Positions 41,021-47,049 of a DNA stretch of 49,254 nucleotides are shown piece by piece (positions within the stretch are counted from its first letter, which is position 1; every line of letters begins with the position of its first letter). The notes under the pieces are model-generated. The model ran no database searches. It was not told the DNA's origin and saw only the letters and a program-made list of their open reading frames with translations. The translations under genes were made by a program, and so were the position numbers. The DNA lies in the NCBI GenBank assembly GCA_018267155.1, contig JAFDZE010000039.1:1-49254 (forward strand). The letters run 5' to 3'. The DNA comes from Bacteroidota bacterium. Lineage in GTDB: Bacteria; Bacteroidota; Bacteroidia; Flavobacteriales_F; PHOS-HE28.

Positions 41021-43069
41021 ATGGTTCGCCATCGCCTGCTCGCACTTCTGCCCATCATCTCCACTTGTCCGATCCTTGCCCAGTGTTTACCCGGGGAAGT
41101 GGAGGTGTCCATCACGGTACATACTGATACGTATGGATACGAAACGTGGTGGCAACTGGTGCCCGGTGGCAACGCATGCGACGATGGGGCCATCTTCTCC
41201 GGCGGGAATCCGACCATGGGGTGCAACAGTGGTGGTACACAGGCCCAGGTGCAACAAGGCTACGGCAACAACCTGGCGATCACTGAAGGTCCGTGGTGCC
41301 TTATCGAAGGAGCGAACTACACGATCTACAGCATCGATGATTGGGGCGATAACTCAGCGGGCTTCGAGGTGATCGTGAACGGGGTGAGTTCGGAGTACTT
41401 CGACCAGGCCCCCGGTGCCACCAATGTGTACACGTTCACGGCGACCCAACCGGTTGAGCGCGATCTGAAGGTCGCATCCCTCACCACGTCCCTCTTCGCC
41501 AACGCGGGGGATCACATCGAGGTGAATGGTACGGTGAAGAACACGGGTTCCACCGCCGCCACGCAGGCGGTGTTGGAATGGTCCATTGATGGGGGGACGC
41601 CCGTTACCACGGAACTGACCGACCTGTCCATACTTCCCCAGGCCACCTTCGAATTCGTTCATCCCATCAGTTGGCAACCGATGGAGGCGGGGACGTACGA
41701 ACTCACGGTGCATGTGGTATCCGTGAACGGCCAGGCGGATGAGAACCCGGCGAACGATGAACTGTCATCTTCGCACGTGATAAGTCCATCGATACCTGAC
41801 ATTACGGATCAATATCTCGATGTGCCGCCCGTCCTCACCGTTGTGGCCACCAGCGACCAGGACCTGCTCGTGCCGCGCGATCTGGACTTCCACCCAGACG
41901 CATCACGGAACCAGCTATGGGTGATCAACGAGGAGACGGAAGCCAACGGCGGGTCCACGGTCACCTTCTACGATGCGGGAGAACCGGGCATGACGCACCA
42001 GTGGCGCCACGACCCGAATGCATGGCATTTCATGAGCCTGCCCACCGGCATCGCCATGGGCGACAACAACAACTTCGCTACCTCACCAGGAGTATACGAC
42101 GCCAACCACAACGGCGGTGATCCCTTCACGGGGCCCACGCTCTGGAGCGCGGACACCGCCATTTATGCGCACAACAGTTATGGTCCGCTCGGCAGCCATC
42201 TGGACATGTTGCACGTGAACGCCAGCAGCCAGGGCATCGCCCATGAGCGGTGGAACCGTTACTGGGTGGTCGACGGCAACCGGGGCGATATCGTGATGAA
42301 CGACTTCCGCGTGGACCATGGCCCGGGCAACGATTACCATGGCAACGCGATCATCCGCCGCTACGCGGACATCACGATCACCAAGGATCCCAATGATCAA
42401 GTAGTGAGCCACAACGTGTTCGACAAGCGCAACGGCATGTTGTACGTGGTGGATTTCGGCGGTCAGCGCGTGCTGCGCATCAACACCACCACGGGAACGG
42501 TGAGCGGCCCGGGCAATTGGGGGCCATGGGAGACCTATGCCGAATACACGATGGTCACGGGCTACGATCACGAGGTCATCATCAGCGAAGGCCTGAGCGA
42601 GCCCGCCGGTATCGACCTCATAGGCGACCGGTTGATCGTGAGCGACCATGCGAACGGTGACATCATCATCTACGACGTTTCCGGTAGCGGCGCACCGGAA
42701 CTGGGCCGGATCCACACGGGCACGCCGGGCATCATGGGTGTGAAGGTCGGGCCCGATGGGCGCATCTGGTATGTGAACGCCAGCACGCACGCATTGGTGC
42801 GTGTGGATCCGCAGGACCCCTCGGCTGTTGCTGAATACCAGCACCAGGAGGTCGTGCTGTTCCCGAACCCGGCGCAGGAGGTCGTCATGCTGAACGTGGA
42901 TGCATGCACGTACGAAGTGCTCGATACGCAGGGACGGGTACTGCTCAGCGGGCGAGCCCTGTCGAGGAACACCGGTATCGATGTGTCCGCGCTCGCCAGC
43001 GGCACATACCCTGTCAGGGTGCGCGAGGGGAACGGGATCCGTACCACAAACCTGGTAGTTACCCGATGA
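41021..43069 (+). CDS. Secreted NHL-type propeller protein with T9SS type A tail
   Basis: 682-residue exported protein. Signal peptide to about PILAQ. The N-terminal beta domain (YGYETWWQLV, then YTIYSIDDWGDNSAGFEV) is the ETxW type also present in the lysyl oxidase at 34681 and the protease at 38243. A CARDB-like domain (VNGTVKNTGSTAATQAVLEWSIDGG) and a six-bladed propeller region (~270-600; FHPDASRNQLWVINEE, NGMLYVVDFGGQRVLRIN, LIGDRLIVSDHANGDIIIYD) follow. It ends with a type A sorting domain (LFPNPAQEVVML to SGTYPVRVREGNG). The propeller may bind ligand or have hydrolase-like activity; no catalytic set was identified. Its stop overlaps the next start (ATGATG at 43066-43071). Confidence 0.87.
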   Translation: MVRHRLLALLPIISTCPILAQCLPGEVEVSITVHTDTYGYETWWQLVPGGNACDDGAIFSGGNPTMGCNSGGTQAQVQQGYGNNLAITEGPWCLIEGANYTIYSIDDWGDNSAGFEVIVNGVSSEYFDQAPGATNVYTFTATQPVERDLKVASLTTSLFANAGDHIEVNGTVKNTGSTAATQAVLEWSIDGGTPVTTELTDLSILPQATFEFVHPISWQPMEAGTYELTVHVVSVNGQADENPANDELSSSHVISPSIPDITDQYLDVPPVLTVVATSDQDLLVPRDLDFHPDASRNQLWVINEETEANGGSTVTFYDAGEPGMTHQWRHDPNAWHFMSLPTGIAMGDNNNFATSPGVYDANHNGGDPFTGPTLWSADTAIYAHNSYGPLGSHLDMLHVNASSQGIAHERWNRYWVVDGNRGDIVMNDFRVDHGPGNDYHGNAIIRRYADITITKDPNDQVVSHNVFDKRNGMLYVVDFGGQRVLRINTTTGTVSGPGNWGPWETYAEYTMVTGYDHEVIISEGLSEPAGIDLIGDRLIVSDHANGDIIIYDVSGSGAPELGRIHTGTPGIMGVKVGPDGRIWYVNASTHALVRVDPQDPSAVAEYQHQEVVLFPNPAQEVVMLNVDACTYEVLDTQGRVLLSGRALSRNTGIDVSALASGTYPVRVREGNGIRTTNLVVTR

Positions 43070-44337
43070 TGCGTTCTTTGGGCGCCGGCGTGCTGCTGGT
43101 AACTTGTTCCGCTTCCCCGGTTTGGGGCCAGCCCTGGCAGGTGTTCGATATGGTCACCGCCGGGCTGCCCAGCAACACCGTGCGTGCCATCGCCTTCGGC
43201 CCTGATGGCGATACCTGGGTGGGGACTGATTGGGGACTATGCCGCTATGACGGATCCACGTGGGTGCTCTACCAGGAGGGCACCAGCGGCTTGCCCGAGA
43301 ACGATATCCGTGCGCTCGCCTTCGACCCGCAAGGAAGGCTGTGGATCGGGCTCTTTTCCCAAGGACTGGTGGTGAAGGACGGGGAGGACTGGCACCAGTA
43401 CATGCCCGGAACCAGTCCCATGCCATCCGAACAGGTACACAACATCGTATTCGACCCGGTCGGCAACGGGTGGGTCTGCACCACCAACGGGCTGGCCCGT
43501 ACCGACCTGGATGAATGGCGCATCTACAACAACACCGATACCAGTTATGCGGGGCTCATGTTGCCCGGGGTGAACATCAAGGACATTGTTGTGCGTGAGG
43601 ACGGCCTCGCTTGCATCGGTACGCTCAATGCCGGCTTCGTCTACTTGACAGATACCGCTGTTCTGGTTTACAACTCATTCCAGAACCAGTTGCCGGACAA
43701 CACGGCACTGGGGGTTGCGGTCGATAGCGATGGCGACCGATGGACAGCGTGCCCATACGGGGGCCTCGTGCGGTTCTCAGGGCCGTACAACAACGGGCTT
43801 TTCTTCCAGTTCGTCACCGAATTCACCGGGATCCCGTCAAACTCGCTCAGCGATATCGTCATCGATGCGGCCGACCGCAAGATCATCGCTACCCAGAATG
43901 CCGGACTCACGATCCTGGCTGCCGACAATAACACATGGACCACGTACAACACCGGCAATTCCGGCCTTCCGGATAATGACCTGATATGTGTGGAATTGGC
44001 TCCGGATGGTGCTATTTGGACAGGGACCAGCGAAGGAGGCGTGGCGCGATTCGATCCGGTGGCCGCCATGGACGATGACCGGTTGCTGCCCACACCTCAG
44101 GTATTCCCGAACCCCTTCGACCAGGATGTGACGGTCCACTGGTCCGTACATGACCGGATGTTCTGGAGCTTGAACGATGCTTCAGGGCGCTCGCTCGATC
44201 AGGGGTTTCACTTGACTGGCGATCCGTTCCACCTGTCACTTGGTCACCTCCAGCCCGGGGTGTACACCCTGAGCCTAACGGCAGGGGGGGGCAACAGCTC
44301 AATGCGGCTGATCAGGGTACCCGTGGGACGGAATTGA
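43066..44337 (+). CDS. Two-component-regulator-type propeller protein with T9SS tail
   Basis: 423-residue exported protein starting at ATG 43066, overlapping the previous stop. Signal peptide MMRSLGAGVLLVTCSASPVWGQ. The body is a run of short propeller repeats of the type found in hybrid two-component sensors: LPSNTVRAIAFGPDGDTWVGTDWGLCRYDGSTW, LPENDIRALAFDPQGRLWIG, LPDNDLICVELAPDGAIWTGTSEGGVARFD. No kinase or transmembrane part follows. The protein ends in a type A sorting domain (VFPNPFDQDVTV to PGVYTLSLTAGGG), so it is a secreted, free-standing propeller. It is translationally coupled to the preceding propeller gene; the two may act as a pair. Confidence 0.88.
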   Translation: MMRSLGAGVLLVTCSASPVWGQPWQVFDMVTAGLPSNTVRAIAFGPDGDTWVGTDWGLCRYDGSTWVLYQEGTSGLPENDIRALAFDPQGRLWIGLFSQGLVVKDGEDWHQYMPGTSPMPSEQVHNIVFDPVGNGWVCTTNGLARTDLDEWRIYNNTDTSYAGLMLPGVNIKDIVVREDGLACIGTLNAGFVYLTDTAVLVYNSFQNQLPDNTALGVAVDSDGDRWTACPYGGLVRFSGPYNNGLFFQFVTEFTGIPSNSLSDIVIDAADRKIIATQNAGLTILAADNNTWTTYNTGNSGLPDNDLICVELAPDGAIWTGTSEGGVARFDPVAAMDDDRLLPTPQVFPNPFDQDVTVHWSVHDRMFWSLNDASGRSLDQGFHLTGDPFHLSLGHLQPGVYTLSLTAGGGNSSMRLIRVPVGRN

Positions 44338-44345
44338 GGCATAAC

Positions 44346-44376
44346 TTGACCATTGTCATTGCGGTTTCTAAATTTG
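44346..44376 (+). promoter_or_regulatory. Promoter for the second lysyl oxidase gene
   Basis: TTG at 44346-44348, a 20-bp spacer, then TAAATTTG at 44369-44376, an exact match to the Bacteroidota -7 consensus with a correctly spaced -33 TTG. It predicts a leader of about 40 nt before the ATG at 44421. The surrounding DNA is also AT-richer than its neighbours. This is the best promoter candidate in the window. Confidence 0.6.
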
Positions 44377-44420
44377 GATCGCTCAACTCGGCAACTCAAC
44401 TGACCGGGTACAAACTTCAC

Positions 44421-46976
44421 ATGGATCGATCTTCCGCATGGCGGATCCTTGGGATCTGCACGGGCTTAGCTGTTGCTCCCCTTCTGAACGGGCAGTGTAC
44501 AACCTCCAACGGTACCGGCTGCCAGTGCGAGGAAGCGGGCCAGACCAATTGCGATCTGCTGCCCGATATCACCATCAGCTGGTACGCTTTGCAGAACTAT
44601 TCCGGCGGCCCCAACGAGTATGCGCAGAACGATGCCAGCAATCCGGGGCGGCTGCGCGTCACCGGATCCACGCCGAACATCGGCCATGGAGCGCTCAACG
44701 TCCGCGGTGTGGACGCCCAGGGGAATCGCTGGTTCCTGTGCGGCACGGATACCATCTCCATCAACGACCCCAACAGCAGCCAGCAGTTCCAATGCCCCAA
44801 CCAGCAGCAGACGGCCAAGCAATTGATCCTGCAACGGGTGTACCACAAGAACGGGGCGGCCATGACCTTTTATGAGCGGTTCGCCGGCACCATGACCTAC
44901 CATCCCACCCACGGGCATAACCACGTGGACGATTGGGCCACCTTCACCTTGCGCATCCAAACGGCGGACCCCGATCCGCGCAACTGGCCCATTGTTGGTG
45001 AAGGTGCCAAGGTCGGCTTCTGCCTGATGGATTACTACAGCTGCGCCAACAGCAGCGCCAACGGCCACTGTCGCACATCACAGGAGTACCAAGGCGGCAG
45101 CCCGTTGAACCAGACCAGCCAGTTCCCCAACTACGGGCATGGGGGCGGCAGCTATAACTGCAGCCAGATCAGCCAGGGCATTTCCTCGGGTTACACCGAT
45201 GTGTACAGCGAATCCTTGGATGGCATGTGGATCAACATTCCCCCGGGCACGTGCAACGGCAACTACTGGATCGTGATGGAAGTGGATCCTCACAACAACT
45301 TCCTGGAGGAGAACGATGGCAACAACTGGACCGCCGTCCCCTTCACGCTCACCCAGCAAGTGCCCGGCGGTGGCGATTTCGCGCAGATCTCGGCCGATGG
45401 GCCTACCTCCTTTTGCGAAGGTGGGAGCGTGCAACTCACGGCCAGCGCGGGGACCTCGCACCTTTGGAGCACGGGTGCCACCACCCAGAGCATCACGGTG
45501 ACCACCCCGGGCGATTATTCATGCACCGTGACGGGCAATTGCGGTACGGACGCCACCCCGGTGGCCACCGTGGAAGTGGCGAACACACCACAACCGCAGG
45601 GCACCGGCGCCACCATCATGGGCTCCGGGTCCGCGCAGATCAGCGCTACGGGCACCGATGTGCACTGGTTCGATCAATCGGTCGGAGGGTCGGAGATGGG
45701 CAGTGGAAATATATTCCAGACACCGGTGATCAATACGACCACGCAGTACTGGGCCGAGAACAGGGCCGGGGTGGCAGGCTTGTCGGGGAACGTGGGTAAA
45801 ACGGACAATACCGGTGGTGGTGGGAACAGCAGCGTGGAGCAATACCTCACGTTCGATGCGTTGGCCGCCTTCACCCTGAAGAGTGTGAAGGTGTATGCGC
45901 AGGGCGCTGGCAATCGCACCTTCCAAGTGCTCAGCAACGGCGGTGGACTCATCGCCCAGACCACGGTCAACGTGCCGAACGGCGAGTCACGCGTGAACCT
46001 GGATCTTGCGGTACCCCAAGGTGCCGGCATGCGTCTCTATGTCACCAGCACCATGCGGAATTTGTACCGGAGCAACGGTGGCGTCAGCTTCCCGTACACC
46101 ATTGCGGACCTCGTGTCCATCACGGGGTCGAGCGCCGGGGCCAATTATTACTACTATGCATACGACTGGGAAGTGGAAGGCCAGTCGTTGGATTGCATCA
46201 GCCAGCGCACCCAGGTGACCGCCACGGTCATCAGCGGCGTACAGGTGAACGCGAAAGTGCGATTGGAAGGTCCGTTCGATGCGGGCTCGGGCCTCATGCG
46301 CGATGATCTGCGCATGGCGGGCCTGGTGCCGGTGGAGGAACCGTATACCGGAATGGGCTTCTCGCAAGTGGCGGGAGGGGGTGGTGAAAGCACCACGTCG
46401 GCCGTACTGGCGGTAACAGGGGATAATGCCATCGTCGATTGGGTACGGGTTGAGTTGCGCTCCGCAACCACACCGTCCAGTGTTGTGGCCACCCGCCAAG
46501 GCCTCTTGCAACGCGACGGCGATATCGTGGCCGCGGATGGCGTATCACCGCTGGTTTTCAACATCGGTGCAGGTACGTATCATGTAGCGGTCCGGCATCG
46601 CAATCATCTGGGTGTGATGACAGCCAACCCTTTGGTTATCAGCGGATCTCCTGTTGTGCTGGACCTGTCCAGTCCGGCGACGGCCACGTGGGGCACCAAC
46701 GCCAGGAAAACGAACGGGGCCACCATGTTGCTTTGGGCGGGGAATGCCATGCCGGACGCGCAGATCAAGTACACCGGAAGCGGCAACGACCGCGATCCCA
46801 TACTCCAACTGGTAGGAAGCGCGACCCCCACCGCCACCATGACGGGCTATAACGCCATGGATATCACCTTGGACGGGAGCACCAAGTACACCGGCTCCGG
46901 CAACGATCGCGACCCGATCCTGGTGAACGTGGGCAGCACCTTCCCGAACGCTGTTCGCGGTGAACAAATTCCTTGA
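44421..46976 (+). CDS. Secreted lysyl oxidase (copy 2) with shared C-terminal module
   Basis: 851 residues from ATG 44421; a longer reading would cover the promoter. Signal peptide to about LLNGQ. The lysyl oxidase domain (~45-330) comes first: HPTHGHNH gives His 164, 166 and 168, K197 lies in GAKVGFCLMDY, and Y262 in GYTDVYSESLDGMWINIP has the same 8-residue spacing to Trp as the LOX cofactor Tyr. DPHNNFLEENDGNNW is the domain end. Ig-like beta domains follow (SFCEGGSVQLTASAGTSHLWSTGATTQS), then a jelly-roll-like segment and the ~243-residue C-terminal module (~610-851). This copy is diverged from copy 1 and resembles the bacterial rather than the animal type. It should act outside the cell on protein lysines or amines. 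Confidence 0.87.
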   Translation: MDRSSAWRILGICTGLAVAPLLNGQCTTSNGTGCQCEEAGQTNCDLLPDITISWYALQNYSGGPNEYAQNDASNPGRLRVTGSTPNIGHGALNVRGVDAQGNRWFLCGTDTISINDPNSSQQFQCPNQQQTAKQLILQRVYHKNGAAMTFYERFAGTMTYHPTHGHNHVDDWATFTLRIQTADPDPRNWPIVGEGAKVGFCLMDYYSCANSSANGHCRTSQEYQGGSPLNQTSQFPNYGHGGGSYNCSQISQGISSGYTDVYSESLDGMWINIPPGTCNGNYWIVMEVDPHNNFLEENDGNNWTAVPFTLTQQVPGGGDFAQISADGPTSFCEGGSVQLTASAGTSHLWSTGATTQSITVTTPGDYSCTVTGNCGTDATPVATVEVANTPQPQGTGATIMGSGSAQISATGTDVHWFDQSVGGSEMGSGNIFQTPVINTTTQYWAENRAGVAGLSGNVGKTDNTGGGGNSSVEQYLTFDALAAFTLKSVKVYAQGAGNRTFQVLSNGGGLIAQTTVNVPNGESRVNLDLAVPQGAGMRLYVTSTMRNLYRSNGGVSFPYTIADLVSITGSSAGANYYYYAYDWEVEGQSLDCISQRTQVTATVISGVQVNAKVRLEGPFDAGSGLMRDDLRMAGLVPVEEPYTGMGFSQVAGGGGESTTSAVLAVTGDNAIVDWVRVELRSATTPSSVVATRQGLLQRDGDIVAADGVSPLVFNIGAGTYHVAVRHRNHLGVMTANPLVISGSPVVLDLSSPATATWGTNARKTNGATMLLWAGNAMPDAQIKYTGSGNDRDPILQLVGSATPTATMTGYNAMDITLDGSTKYTGSGNDRDPILVNVGSTFPNAVRGEQIP

Positions 46977-47006
46977 CAAGATTTGGCTCGAAACCACTTA
47001 CCTTGC
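46973..47006 (+). promoter_or_regulatory. Possible promoter for the thrombospondin-3 repeat gene
   Basis: TTG at 46973-46975 and TACCTTGC at 46999-47006 with a 23-bp spacer, 43 nt before the ATG at 47050. AAGATTTG at 46978-46985 is an alternative -7 site. Confidence 0.25.
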
Positions 47007-47049
47007 CCGCCCTTACCCGCAAACAGGAGAACTCCCTAACCAAAACCAC

